A DNA stretch of 64,000 nt from Parasponia andersonii (taxonomy: Eukaryota; Streptophyta; Magnoliopsida; Rosales; Cannabaceae): contig JXTB01000107.1 of NCBI GenBank assembly GCA_002914805.1, forward strand, positions 473,988-537,987, in the 5' to 3' direction. Shown here one piece after another: positions 24,201-37,025 of the stretch (its first letter is position 1; every line of letters starts with the position of its first letter). The notes under the pieces are model-generated. The model saw only the letters and a list, made by a program, of their open reading frames with translations, was not told the origin of the DNA and searched no databases. The translations under genes were made by a program, and so were the position numbers.

Positions 24201-24660
24201 ATTGACTTTTCCAAAAGGAGTATCAAGATTCAAAGCAGGATCAAAGATTTCAAATTTTAAACCCAACATATTAGCAAGATATAAAGGAATGTGATGCACC
24301 GGTATCAAATAACACATGAGCCCAAGAGTGATAAAGTAAGATCATAACATCAACCACTCTAGTTCTAGGCTGATCATATCCCTCTGTCCCTGTGACTGCA
24401 TAGGTTTGAGCTTTTCCCTTTCCTTTGTTTCCTATGCCTCTGCCCGGATGACTACTGCTATACCCAAGAGTACTACTGTGAGACTGTCCATAACCTCCTT
24501 GTGTTCTAGATACCTGAGGTGTCTGGCATCCTGTGGTGAAGGTAGAACCCTGAGGACGATATTGGTGATGAATAAGAGAGTTAAAAGTCGCAGTTGAGCT
24601 CTGAAAATGAGCAGGCCTAGTTTGCTGACTAGGGATAGGAATCAAAGTTGCTTGACTCCC
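21278..24660 (-). pseudogene. Ty3/gypsy pol of element Y (protease, RT, RNase H, integrase, chromodomain), degenerate
   Basis: Read on the minus strand from high to low coordinates. Protease: VLFDTGASHSFIS, with DTGA at 24295-24306. RT: conserved [22 protein letters not shown] and FIDD (23301-23312) followed by ILIYSK. RNase [21 protein letters not shown] (about 22863-22910). Then ADALS and the integrase zinc region (H...H...C), whose second Cys is Tyr (CIIYQQIK). The catalytic integrase core is missing: sequence jumps from KVEHQR to HHPQIDDQSERT near 22080. The C-terminal part is well kept: FAYNNSYQTSLGVAPYEVLYGR, then KGKLAPTYIGSF and a chromodomain-like PLVKIL*NHYKEVEATWE ending at 21278. 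Many stops and frameshifts (for example at 23856, 23450 and 22386) kill the polyprotein. Confidence 0.9.
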
Positions 24661-24806
24661 CTATGGTCCTCTGGTGGTCGGTGAAAGAGTCTGCAAAAAC
24701 TAGAGGCAATTTCTTCTAAAATGGCCCAGTAGTGGCAAGAATACGGAATAAAATGCTCACTTCCTGTCGAAACAAAACTGCCACTGTGTCCACTACTCTG
24801 TGAACC

Positions 24807-25553
24807 CTATCCTTGCCATCGTCCCTTTTTCATTTTTTGGTATGTACCTTTTCCCTTATATTTACCCGTAGTTCCTCTATCACCAATCAACGTAGCTTCA
24901 ATTCTCTGAGCTGTACAATAAGCCTCAACAAGGGTATTAATTGGAAATAGCTCTAGTCTGGTGCGAATCTCTGGCCTTAAGTTGGTTCTGAAATGAACCA
25001 CTTGCAGTCTCGAATTGTTTCCCGATGTATGAGCATACTGGGAGAGTTCCACAAACCTCGCATAGTATTCATCAATAGTCATACTACCTTGGCACAAGAT
25101 ATTATACTGTTTCAGTATCTCATTAACATGGTCATCAGTGGCATACTGTCCTCTGAACAGTTCATCAAACTGTTCCTAAGTCATAGTGGTAATGTCATGA
25201 GTCAACCTAATAGAGTTCCACCAATGATCAGCAGCATCCTGAAGAAAGTACATTGCAAAACCCACTCTAAACTCTGATGGTTCTGCCAAGGTATCAAATT
25301 TCTTCTGAACTTCCCTAAGCCATCTCAATACTGCTGCGGGATCATGTTCACCATAAAAGTTCGGTGGGTTCAACTTAGTAAAATCCCTGAAGCTTATAGA
25401 TCGGTCATTTTAAGCAGTCGGCCTTGTCAGAAGACTAGGTATCCTCTGCATAGCTTGTTGAAGAGCATCAACAATATTAAAGGCATGAGGGTCTTGCTGT
25501 GGAGGAATATCTTGTTCTCTCTCAGGTTGAGGCATTCTTCTTCTTGGAGACAT
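24807..25553 (-). pseudogene. Ty3/gypsy gag of element Y, degenerate
   Basis: The start is the minus-strand ATG at 25553 (MSPRRRMPQPEREQ). A retrotransposon gag domain (PF03732 type) follows: LNPPNFYGEHDPAAVLRWL, AMYFLQDAADHWWNSI, then after a stop FDELFRGQY, GSMTIDEYYARFVELSQYA and LRPEIRTRLEL. In-frame stops occur at about 25413 and at 25176-25178 (TMT*EQF). A frame change follows near 24800, after which a CCHC knuckle survives only in pieces (about 24720-24760). The gag would form the particle that carries element RNA. Confidence 0.85.
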
Positions 25554-25676
25554 TATCTTGATCTGTATTTCAATATGTCTAACGTATTAGTAAGATGATG
25601 ATTTTGTACGACCTATGAAAAAGAAATGTCCAATCTAGTTTAATGACTGACACATTCCGAGTATTTTAAATTAAAA

Positions 25677-25693
25677 CCATGCTCTGATACTAA
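25677..25693 (-). promoter_or_regulatory. Primer binding site of element Y
   Basis: On the minus strand TAGTATCAGAGCATGG lies seven bases after the 5' LTR end. It matches the tRNA-Met-type site TGGTATCAGAGC with one change. Confidence 0.8.
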
Positions 25694-26431
25694 ATTTTCT
25701 GTCACGACTTGAGGCTGGGGCCAATGGCAGAATGGGTATTTCATAAATTAGAAATACCAAAAAGAACTAAATAAAAAGACTCAATTCATTCAAATTTTTA
25801 CCCTGGGGACTCTAACCTTTCAAAACTAGCCTTAACAAAATATTTAAATGAAAATAAAATTCCATAGTTATACGTCACTCGTTGAATATAGACCGTAAAT
25901 AAAACAACTATTTTAATAGTTGTACATCACAAATCATCTCACACTCAAATTCAGACTTAAGTAATACAAACCATGTCCAGATTTCATATTCTAATTTATA
26001 AAGTTTAATGAAATCCAAATTCCTACTCAAATTTAAATACTTAACAAATCTCGTAGAAAATTGCCAAAATATAAATAAACTAGTTGTTCTGCAAATGCCT
26101 CAATTTATCTGTTCTGATCTAAATTACACTGAGTGCCACCTGAAGGGAAGAAAGGAGTGAGCTAATGCCCAGTAGAGAATCAATTATAAGTTCATAAGTA
26201 TATATAAAATATATTCATGTTGAAGGTCCTGCATGGTCAGTATTCCATTCAAAACAATTCACAAAACTCAAGTAGAAGTCATAGTCCAATGGTCAAGCAG
26301 TTCAAACCATTGTAACATTCACCAAAACTAGTACATATCCATTCAAGCCAACATTTATCCATGTATGCAATCATGATGTCCGAAGTGTTCTAATGGATCA
26401 CTCGTAAGTCCGAGCCACCTATAGAGGCTCT

Positions 26432-26606
26432 GTAAGTCTGATCACCCAATGTAGGGCATCGTAAATCCGATCACTCAATGTAGGGCATCGTAAATCCGAT
26501 CATCCAATGTAGGGCATCGTATGTCCGATCACCCAATGTAAGGCATCGTAAATCCGATCACCCAATGTAGGGCATCGTATGTCCGATCACCCAATGTAGA
26601 GCATCG
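26432..26606. repeat. 29-bp tandem repeat in LTR of Y, 6 copies
   Basis: Same unit as at 19494-19823 but only six copies. The two LTRs are identical when an element inserts, so copies were gained or lost afterwards. Confidence 0.92.
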
Positions 26607-27114
26607 TAAATATGTGAATATATGCAAATGTTTTATAAATAACGGAATAAAGATATGCACCATTTCCACAAAATCTCAAAATAACCATGCAGTATTCTTT
26701 AATCAAAACTGAGTTCTCAAACCATTTTGGATTTTATAAAAATTTCAGCATTACAACAACTATTTTCTATCAAAACCCTAAAATCCAATTTCCTGCAAAA
26801 ATCAATCCAAAACAGTATATATGACACGCCAACCAGTGTGACGTGCCTCCCAGGTAATTTATATATCAAATCAGATCAAAATGGACATAAACACAATTTT
26901 TATAAATTATTTCACGAAATTCTATATTTGTTGAAAATATGTAAAATTCATAAATTAAATTAATTTTTGAATCAAGTAATCGAATCCCTGCCTCTATCGA
27001 GCATCCATCTAGCGTTACAAGGCTATAGAGAAAGTTTGGCGTCTTTTGGGTGTCGTTTGGAAGAGCGGATGTCGTTTTCGATACTTTAATTCCTTAGTTT
27101 GAAAACTTGATTTT

Positions 27115-27277
27115 NNNNNNNNNNNNNNNNNNNNNNNNNNNNNNNNNNNNNNNNNNNNNNNNNNNNNNNNNNNNNNNNNNNNNNNNNNNNNNNNNNNNNN
27201 NNNNNNNNNNNNNNNNNNNNNNNNNNNNNNNNNNNNNNNNNNNNNNNNNNNNNNNNNNNNNNNNNNNNNNNNNNNNN
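27115..27277. other. Assembly gap (N)
   Basis: 163 N. The corresponding bases of the other LTR (around 20347-20480) show what is expected here. Confidence 0.99.
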
Positions 27278-27304
27278 TGTTTTTGGGCCTGTTTCGGAAC
27301 ATAG

Positions 27305-27305
27305 T

Positions 27306-27342
<37 letters not shown>
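27305..27342. repeat. (TA)n microsatellite in LTR
   Basis: About 19 TA units after AGTCAATA. The LTRs of X carry TA runs in the same sequence context (18068-18088 and 32877-32914), so this is a recurrent expansion point in related LTRs. Confidence 0.9.
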
Positions 27343-27345
<3 letters not shown>

Positions 27346-28152
27346 TTTTTCACCATTTTCAACGTAGATTCCAAAAATGATATCAGTTTTAAAATCTAAC
27401 GGTCCGATCGAAAACTCAATTTCAAAACTAATTATACACAAAACTGTCCAACGAAATTAAAATCAAACGGAGCAAAATCGACACACAAGGTACCTACCAT
27501 CAGATTGCTCGTGAGGAGACGAGTCCACATCGACTAGTTTCATGGTGAACGGTGGCCGAAATCGGCTCCGGCGAGGAAAAGAAGCCGCGGTGTTTTCTGC
27601 ATTTTTACAGTGTTCGGCGACTCCGACGGGGCTGGTTCTAGCGGCAGAAGCTTCGTCCAGTAGCTGGGTGTTAACGTTGGTCAGTGGCGTAGGGCAACGA
27701 CGGCCAGAGGTAGCTCAACGGAGCTTCGCCGGAAATCGGTTGTTGTGTTTACTCTGGGGACCAAATTGCAAAAGAAAGAGAAAATGGAGGGATTTATGGG
27801 AAATTTTTGTAACTGTAGGGCCACTATCAAATTCTGGTTAATTGGACACTGTTTTGCTTATTTGCACTTATACCCAGTTTTCTGAAAATCTTCTAAAAAA
27901 TACCCTTGAACAATTACATTTTTACCCTAATTTTTAAACTTTTCTTACATTTTTGCCCAAATGAACCTAGACCCAAATTCGTCTAAATTCTTTTTTTTTG
28001 GGTCAAAAGACCAATTTGCCCTTACAATTTTTTTATGGGATTTCACAGTATTAAATCGAACGTGAGTTAACAAAAGTATGGCACAGATAGTCCTCACTTG
28101 GCATCAAAGTCCCGCCACCATACCGTATCACACTATGGTATGGTATAAGGAC

Positions 28153-28570
28153 TGATAACTCTATGAAAATAGAGTTATCTTGTGAATTTTTAGTCATAGG
28201 ATAGTTGCTTTAGAAGAATAAATTTTATAATTTAGGTGTCTTTCTTTACTTTATTTTAGTTTTTGGCTTCGTTGATGTTTAAGACCTAATCTAGTTAATT
28301 TCTAGTTTATTTCCTTTGATTTTTATTAGAATTACTGAAATCTGGTCTTAAGCCATGCAGAGATTAAATGGCAGCAACCGACAAGGAAAGCTGAACTTAA
28401 GTGAAAGCTGGAAGCAACTTTGCTGCAGCAACACGCTAGAGCAACACTGAACAGCAGAGTCAACTTCCAGCTGGTATTTATTTTGAACAGTTACTGCTGA
28501 CAGCAGCAGTAAATACCAGCTAAAGTGAAATGAGGAAAAAGTGGTCCTTACCCTTCTATTTGGCTGACAC
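28153..28570. repeat. Inserted segment with two hairpins, flanked by a 33-bp direct repeat
   Basis: Begins with a perfect inverted repeat GATAACTCTAT / ATAGAGTTATC (28154-28164 and 28169-28179, loop GAAA). A second perfect inverted repeat AGCTGGTATTTA / TAAATACCAGCT lies at 28469-28480 and 28510-28521. It starts TG and nearly ends CA, so it could be a small LTR. The 33-bp flanking repeats are too long for an LTR duplication, and the N at 28571 makes an assembly join possible. Confidence 0.5.
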
Positions 28571-31500
28571 NATACCGTATCACACTATGGTATGGTATAA
28601 GGACGCACATAGAGAGATCGAAATTATAAAATGGCTCAACAATAGGTAGAGGACTCTCAACACCCATAGTTGGAAACGACAACCTCAAGTATATGCGTGA
28701 TGAAAAGATAACAATGATAACTATTGCTAGAAGCCGAAAACACATGACTCTGAATACTGATTGTAAGGCACCAAACTAGAGCAACAGAAAAAATGTTAGA
28801 TACAAGAATACTGTCCCCCTGATCATACTAGATCAACAATCTCCTGCGATATTCCCATTTGTCTATAACTAGTTTTTGGTTATAGACAATTTCTGAGTCA
28901 TTGACTTTTAACAGGAGTCTTTTTACAAGTATAGAACATGATTAAATAGAGTTTAAGATGAAGTAAAAAGATCCTTGAATTATACCACATAAGATGAATG
29001 AGTTTAGCGGTTAAAGGTGAAAAGGGGAGCTCAATAGTTCACAACCATTTTCTGCTCTCTGACTAGAGCGAGGAATAATACCAACCACAAACCACTTTTA
29101 GTCAAAGACAAGAATAGAACACCGAAATAGGAAGTCACCAACACAAAACACTAGTGCAAACTTTAATCTAAAATGCAAGCATCCAAACAAGGGAAATTTC
29201 AAAAGCATTTCCAACCTTTTATCCAGTGTAAAATTTCATCAAAGAAAATAAAATGAATACTGACCCAAAGACTCAACAAGTCCTTTATATAAAGAAAACT
29301 CTATGGATGCAATCCAATGTCCTGGAAATATGTATATGAAAACTGAAATCGGCAGTTAACACCCCAAAAATAAGGTTCTAATAGGATATGTTGTTTAGTA
29401 TCATCCTCGAGTGACGTCTATCTCTCATGCAACCTCATTTCAATTTTTAATAAAAATAATTTTGAAAATATTTTTAAAAAGTGTAGGGGCCAAGGAATAC
29501 TATATTAGTTCATAATATGGTTTCTCCTTGGCCAAAGTTACACAACACCTAAACTTCGAGTACCCTTTTATAATATAGATATAGAGTCCAATGACTCTAA
29601 GTAAAATTTATGAGTAGTCTCAGTCCAATTATTATTAGTCATATAACAATAACCATGCTATATATAATTTAAACAAAATAAGAGATTTAAATCCAACTCA
29701 ACATCAACATTTAGAAAAAATTTTATTTCATGCATATAGGATGAAAATATTTAATAGTCTCAAGCATCAATCTATAAAGTTAAGTTATACATGATAACTA
29801 TTTAGTAAAACATACATGGAATGTATGAAAAAGATACTAGCATGTTTTACACGATCAAAAGACGGACATTTATTATGTAAACCATACTGATTTGGTAAAA
29901 TAACAAATAAGGCCATATTTAAATTACCATGATCAATTTTTCTTTCAAAACTAATAAAAAATTTGGGCCTTAATCCAAATTACAACCAAATACGATGGAA
30001 TACTTTTGTAGAATTCTAAAACATTTTTCAAAGTAACCAAATAAGTTTCTCAGAAAGTTTGAAAGTTCATACCTTTTTTTTAATAAGAAAAATGAGGTAA
30101 TTTAGAAAATATTAAAGTATGAAACATCGTCAAATACTTCTCAAGGTAGGTAAAATAAATACCAATTCTTACTTAATCCTTCAAAATAAACGTTAAAAGT
30201 TTACGAAAGTTTATTTTAGGCATAACTAACTAATTAATATACATATAAACTCCATGCATTAGAAGCTACAATCTAATCTTCAAGAACAAAACCACACACT
30301 AATGCACACAACTTAAAACCTATCATATACAAAGTCAAGGCATGTAACTCAAAAGCATTCATTGATTTGCAAATTAAAATTTCATCCTCCTCCCAAGTTT
30401 TTCCCAACACTAGGGAGACTGGTCAAAACCAATCACATAATACCCAAAATCCAATTAAAATAAATCTTGCATAGTCTAATATAACTTGTTCACACTGTGA
30501 GATATTGAGTTAGTATGAATCATTATGACTCAGCTATCTAACAAGTATTAAGGAACCATGAATTAACCAATAAGGTAACCCATATAATAGAAAATTTTAG
30601 AAGAAATATGGAAATTTGAAACATTGAATGTACAAAGTCCAAGTGATAAGCTTCGCAGTATCTAAACCAAAACTCCAACTCAAACATTTCCACCAAACAA
30701 GGATTTTTTTTTTATAACACAAGTAACTACATCAAGTTTCTATCCTCTAAGTAGTATATTTTAGAGAAATCATAGGTATAAATCTTCAAATATATGCGAG
30801 AAGCTAAAGATTTTCCCTCAAAATCATTTTCAATCTGCACTAAAGTTTACCAAGTAGTCAAACTTCTGGATATTTTTATTCAAAACTTTTCTTTAAGTAA
30901 CTTACATTCATTTTTTTTAAAGCATACTTGTGAAAGCATCATTAAATCTCAAATCAAGTATTAAGTAGAGATTTAAAAATGATTTGTAATCTACTATGTC
31001 CAAAGTTAGAAAAGGAACTTAAAAAGCTTGATTTTATGTATATACATTTATGGAAATAAACTACTTGGTCTAAAGGTATTTCACATCAACATATCCAAAC
31101 GTAAAACAAAATCTTACTAATATACAAATAGATTGGTGGCTTCATAGAGTTTAGTCTCAAAGTAGTATATTAGCTTAAAACAACATCCTATTTGAAAAAG
31201 TGTACTAATTTTTACCCAACTAGTACTCAAGTTTAAAATGTTGATGATTTCTTTGAAAATAAACTTATCACTTTGGTCAATTACAAAGGTCTACATTGTT
31301 TAAAAATTTAATTGTCAATTTGACATTTCTAAAAGTTCTGAAACTAAATAACTCAGTTTTTAAATTCAACCAAACTCTCAACAATTCAAGAATTCTCAAC
31401 CAAGGAGTTATAATAAAAAAACTTGATGAAACTAGAGAAAGGCAACAACTATAGCTAAAGAATGTCTTAAATCACGAAACTAATTACTCAATCAATAGGC

Positions 31501-32150
31501 ATGCTATGCAAAAGTATCATCAACACAAACACTCGAATATAGAATCAAGTCACAGTGTATCCAAATTAAATGATCATAGAGATATCAGTCCCAAGAAAAT
31601 AAAATCTCAATCTCACAAGCATCAATAGAGCCAAGCGATATCAATTAAAGTACAAACACCAAACTAGTATATCACAAGCGAAAATCCCCAAGAAGGTACA
31701 ACTACATTCAAATACTACCAACAAGGATTATAATATAACCCGAGGGATAACACATAAATAATCAACAAGAAAGCCAAAACACAATGATCAAGATACAAGA
31801 TACTGGATTGCTACCTTTGAACCTACGAGGTTCATGTAGCCTACAATCCGAATGGACAGAAGAGTACAAGAATGAACGTCCATTCGAAACGAAGAATTAC
31901 GCTAAGAGCAGAAATCAATAGTCTGGTGTCAATCTGAAACTTCTAAGACTAAAATCTTTGGGACATCACCATCCTAAAGATACCAGTAATTCACTTTTGA
32001 GAAGTATAAGAGAGGACTTGGAAGGAATAGGAACAGAACAACTTATTTAGCCAGTTCCTAAATGATGTATGAGGTATTTATCAAAATTATTTATAAAACA
32101 TTTTTAAACACTAAAAATTAACACAGGCTTGATTCCAGATGGCTTTGAAG

Positions 32151-32168
32151 CCGTGCTTTGATACTAAT
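32151..32168 (-). promoter_or_regulatory. Primer binding site of element X
   Basis: On the minus strand TTAGTATCAAAGCACGG follows the LTR end by a few bases. It resembles the tRNA-Met site TGGTATCAGAGC with two changes and occupies the same position as in Y. Confidence 0.65.
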
Positions 32169-32875
32169 TCTATCATGATCCAAAATTCAAGACCATGTCT
32201 TTTTAGTAATTTTGAGTATAAAAAAGATAACTAAAGAATTTACAAAATTCAGAGAAGACAAGTACTTGAGTTTTTCATTTTAGTCCTTAAATCATAAGGA
32301 ATTTTATACAAAAACAGGATTCATATTTAGTTTAATTTATAAAAATAGATACACCGATTTAATATCAAAATTTAGTTAAGTTATACAAATCTTGGTTTAA
32401 GAGAAATACAGTATTGATTTAATAAAATTTTTAAATCTTTAACCCGAATGTCTAAAATTTAACTTACAAATTTTGTCAAAATTCCATGTACTTAAAACTT
32501 TAAAAATATGCTCCTTGGGAATTATAGTGTCCAATTTATACCCTAAATCCTCAAATAGTAATAAATACATCATCATACATTCACTAGAATAGCGATACCA
32601 TGTTATTGGATACTCAAGGTTCTGATTGGACGATCGCTCGGAGGGTCAGGAACCAATTCCACGCTATTGATCGCTCACTTGGGAAAAATCAATTTCTCAA
32701 TAAAGCTTTGAATCGATGAATGGACCTATTCAATGAATTCTTGATGTCTAAAATAGCTAATTAGACATATAAATGGACCAATTCGGGTCTAGACTGATAC
32801 CGAACTAGTGACACACAAATCTATCAAAATCTAAGCCGTTAGATATTGATTTTTGTACTGATCACCAGTTATAGT

Positions 32876-32917
<42 letters not shown>

Positions 32918-33179
32918 AACTTTACCATTTTTTGACTACATTCCAAAAATGACAACAAAACGAAATCTAACGGTGGGAACGAAAACTAAAATTCGAAACT
33001 CAAAACACCAAAAAATGGCAACTTTCAAATCGGGCAAAATAGGATTGTGAAATACATACCTTCAGGTTCCTCTCGATAAGACGAGTCCAACAGATCCAAG
33101 AACACGCATTGAAATAGCCAGAATCATCGCTAGAAATTTAAAGTTCGTCACGGCCATTAATGGCATTTTTCGGCGACAA

Positions 33180-36100
33180 TGTAACGTCCTGACTTTTCGG
33201 ACCGTTAACTACTTACATGCTTAGCTTACTTATTTAAAAATAGAAATTTAGATGCTGAAAATTCATGATAATTTTTTCTACTTTTATTTCTTTTTAAGAG
33301 TTTTATTTTTGTAACTAATTATTTACTTAGTAATCTTTACATAAATTTGTTTATAAATTTTTTTTAGGGTGATTTAAATAATGCACAACCGTAAAGAACT
33401 CCTAGAAGAGGAAGAGGGTTACATATGGACCACTTAACTCTCAAGCTCTCCTTAGACAATTTAGGTCTTTTTAGATCTTTTGAAAAACATTCGTTTAAAC
33501 CTTATTCAATTGAAATACGTTTTCAAGTTCAATTTAATAAAACCATACATTGTGAAATAAAATGCCAAGTTATAAATATGTTTTCAAGCAACATCAAGCT
33601 TACATAAGTGAAATCATTTATCTTATAATAAGAATATATGCAGAAGTAATTTTAATGGCAGTATTCCATTGCTTGTGCCTTACATTCATCCCCGCCTCGA
33701 TTCTGGCTAATCCATCAATCAAATCAGAGGTTTCTTTCCTTTAGTACCTATAGCATAGATACTCATAAAATGTGAGCTTTCGCTCAACAAGTACAATGTA
33801 ATTCTCACAAAACATTTTTATTTATAAACAAACAATCTTTTACGAAAGTCCAGTTATGATGCTTTATGAAATTATTACTTTAGGTTTTATTATAAGATAT
33901 TGTGTCATTATTTTATCTCAGTCTTTATTACAAAGTTTTTTATCTTTCTTATGGGCCTTGGTATACGTACCGAGTATACACTACCGAATGGTTAACCAAG
34001 GGAGTGACCCAACTGAAAATACACATGGTGATAATCTTAACATATTTTTCCTTGGGAATCCTCATTTAGGGGAGGTCGGTTTTATTTTCCCTTAGATATT
34101 CTCACATAGTAGAAGTTGGTATGATACCTTTAATAACAAACCCAAACTTATATTCCATTATCATAGTATTTCATTTATTAAAGTATGCTTATATATTTTT
34201 TTTATATGATAATAATGTAAGGTAAGTATACATCATTTTCTTAGCATTGAAAATGTATCTTTATCAGTATACATTATACATAAACTATACAATAATAAAA
34301 TAAAAGTAAGTTAACACATGAAATAATTTCCAATATATCATACTACAAATATGAAACATTTTCAAACCAACCATGCCATAGGTGAAATCATACTTAGCTC
34401 GTAATATGATTGTCCCAATTCCACTTGTTAATTACGTATGTCTAGGTTGAAGTTTTGTACTGACGTATACATACTCTATTTGTTAGAGTAATTTAAAGTG
34501 GATTTATACTTTTTTTAAAAAAAAACTTCTAATTACTTTATGGGCTTAAGACAACTAAGCCTCAGTCTTGATCAAATATAAAACTTCATATTTGAGAAAC
34601 AATGTCATGTTATATTCATTGACTAATTTATACTTTCAACTTAGATGGATGAGATTTAATTCTCCTTAAACTTTATCATGGTGATCTTTTTAATCTGTCA
34701 ACAATTTAATTATTGATTTGATTAATATCATCCTAAGTCAGTTAAGTTTCCTTAGTTATATTTCTTTTCATCAATTACTTTGAATTATTCTTGATTAATT
34801 ACTTTATTCGTAAATAAGAGTCATAATATGATAAGTGAGTTAAACACACTAATTGCTACACAGATTTAAAATCTAAAATCTTACTTGGGCTAAATATTAT
34901 TAGGCATTGATCGCACTTTTTAGGCCCATAACTAAACTTATACCAAATACAATTAGAGGCATACATTATTTATTTCTTATAATTGATTCTATATCTTAAA
35001 TTTAAATAAATCTTATCTTATTCCAATTAGAGATCTAAAATAAAGTTTTCTATTTATTCTTATACCAAATTTCCAACCAAAAATTTCAAGTTTTATAATT
35101 TATATTTTTTCTCATAATCTTAAGATTTCTAACATTTATGCCCTCTAATGGCAAATATTGAGTTATAACTTATCTTTTTGTTAAAGATTCTTCCTTTTTT
35201 TACTTTTACACTTAAATATAATCTTAAAACAACCTAAAATAACTTTCTCATATATTCGATCCATATTTTGTCAAAACTACTCTTTTGACCCAAATAATCA
35301 AAGTTTTGGCATTTTAGTCCTTTTAACTTTTGAGCAAACATCTTTAATTTTTGAAAAATATTTTTAATGGGTAAAATTCTATTCTTAAGGATCTAAGCCT
35401 AAATCATTAAGCTTGGTTCATTTTTGTGCATATTTTATTTTAGGGTCTTATACTTAAAAATCTTCCACTTTTATGTTTAGTCATTTTGATTTTACTATTA
35501 TTATTATTATTTAGCCTTTATTAGTATGAATTATTCATATTTAGAGGCTTAAGAAATTAAAAAAATAAGTCTAATCATAATATAAATTATATAACATCTA
35601 AAATATATCAAATATGTTATTATCTATTTATTCTTTTATAGAATCTATTTAAATATATAACAAACAAGGTGAGGAAAAATATTTACCTTCCAAGCTTGAA
35701 TCTTCTTTCTTACGTCTCCACCACAAAACTAGGTGCTCTCTTTTCTTGATTATAATTCTTAATTTCTAGAGTCGATGGGTAAAATATTATAGCTCTTGTG
35801 GGTTTGGAAGAGAGTGAAGTGGAAAGAAGATTTTTTTTTTTTAGAAAGTATAATTTGAAAAATGAAGATAGTTTTGGCTAAGTAATTAGAATGTTAAGTA
35901 TAGATTTCTAATTGCTAAATGAAGGATCTATTTATAAGCCATTCATAGGAAGTATCCAATATTACACACTTTCACATTCCATGTAATAATCCAAGTACCA
36001 TTATTCCTAATTTTATCAATATATCTTCTTTTCCTGCTCCATTACCTTATCTTTTATTTTATTTTTTACTCATCTACTATTTTTGTCTCTAATCTTTCTT

Positions 36101-36861
36101 CTTTTCTAATTATTTAGAATCCAATACCACTAGCTCCCAAAGAAAGTCTCCACTATATAAATCTTTTTCATACCTTTTGAATATTTTGGAAACAAAAGCT
36201 ACTAATTAGCTTTGTATATGTCTTCCACTTTGAATAATAGCCACTAGTTTCCAAAGAATATATCTATTATCATAATTCTTTTGCTACCTTTTGAATTATT
36301 TTAGAGACAAAAGCTATTAATTAGTTTTGTCTATATTTTCCTTTTTTAAAATTACCTACTAACTTTATCCATTTCCTTTTCTATTCCACTAATTTATAGT
36401 TGTTATCTCCTTAAGATAAAATTTCACTAGTTTTCATCTTTTTCTACAACTGATTTTCCACCCTTAGATTGATTTGTCTACTTAATTCTTTGTATACTTA
36501 AATCTTAGCCATTCAAATTATGGCAAGGTACTATTTTGGTGCAAACATTAACTTTAGGTTATAAAATGTAACAATTTTTTTTAATGTGACATAAACATGT
36601 CACATTCTTAATTAGGTTATATTGATGCACATAATGTAATCATTGTATAATTAATTTATTATTAAGGAAAACAAATTTAGAATTGCTAAGTTAAAACAAG
36701 GAATTACCATGATTTTCTCACATAATAAAATTTAATATTAAAATAATACTACACATATCATTTCAAGGATTTGCGAACATAAACTTATTAAAATTCGATA
36801 CTAAGTCTATTAATAATAATTTTACTAAGGTTTCAAGTCTAGGCATTCCTAAGGGTTTATA
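33180..36861 (-). mobile_element. Solo LTR I1 (~3.7 kb) inside X2
   Basis: Plus-strand ends are TGTAACGTCC and GGGTTTATA (the second mutated from ...TTTGCA, as in its relative I2). It is collinear with I2 over its whole length, for example TACGTACCGAGT and TTGGGAATCCTCA blocks at 33966 and 34051. Flanking pentamers are gacaa and gagga, diverged. They fall exactly at the uninterrupted site in X1 (near 18350, gatgt followed by ggagctc). No gag or pol sequence is present. Minus orientation is inferred from the GTTACA end, which resembles the GTGACA end of Y. Confidence 0.7.
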
Positions 36862-37025
36862 GAGGAGGAGCTCAACGGCAACTAGGGACAAGCGGAATGA
36901 GTTGCTAGCGACATAGGAGAACTTTGCCAGGAGTCTGGCGGGCCAAACGTTTGCTGTTGCAGCTCTGGCCTTCCTCCGGCCTCCTTTTGGGCGAGAATGA
37001 GAGAAAGATACAGAAAGAGTGAGAG
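36862..37025 (-). repeat. Middle piece of X2 LTR between the two solo LTRs
   Basis: Matches X1 at about 18350-18510 (GGAGCTCA, GGAATGAGTTGCT, CTTTTGG and GAGAGATACA-like blocks). It separates I1 and I2 and proves that they are two insertions, not the two LTRs of one element. Confidence 0.8.

Larger units (their letters stand above)
18763..28047 (-). mobile_element. Ty3/gypsy chromovirus-like retrotransposon Y, inserted in X
   Basis: Two ~2.4-kb LTRs (18763-21224 and 25700-28047) share TG...CA ends and align along their length. Between them, on the minus strand, are a tRNA-Met-like primer site, gag, protease, RT, RNase H, a broken integrase with a chromodomain-like C-terminus, and a polypurine tract. 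This is the gypsy order, and the C-terminal PLVKIL...EATWE motif suggests a chromovirus (perhaps Tekay-like). Flanking pentamers are gtgtt (18758-18762) and gtatt (28048-28052), a target duplication with one change. The LTRs differ at roughly one base in ten by eye over their first 300 bases, mostly C/T and G/A changes, so this is an old insertion. 163 N lie in one LTR. Confidence 0.9.
25700..28047 (-). repeat. 5' LTR of element Y (contains an assembly gap)
   Basis: Aligns with the LTR at 18763-21224 from TGTCACGAC to GGGATTTCACA. Differences include a 6-copy rather than 11-copy tandem repeat, a TA microsatellite at 27305-27342 absent from the other LTR, and 163 unknown bases at 27115-27277. 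Confidence 0.9.
28048..32170 (-). other. Interior of element X, no coding sequence recognised
   Basis: About 4.1 kb of AT-rich sequence between Y and the 5' LTR of X. No frame shows gag, protease, RT or integrase motifs. It contains a 33-bp direct repeat (28120-28152 and 28572-28604) around a ~419-bp segment with a single N at 28571. The primer site of X is at its right edge. Confidence 0.6.

Noticed and set aside
27015..27374. 119-residue minus-strand open frame
   Set aside because: It runs through 163 N and a TA microsatellite within an LTR; it is not a real gene.
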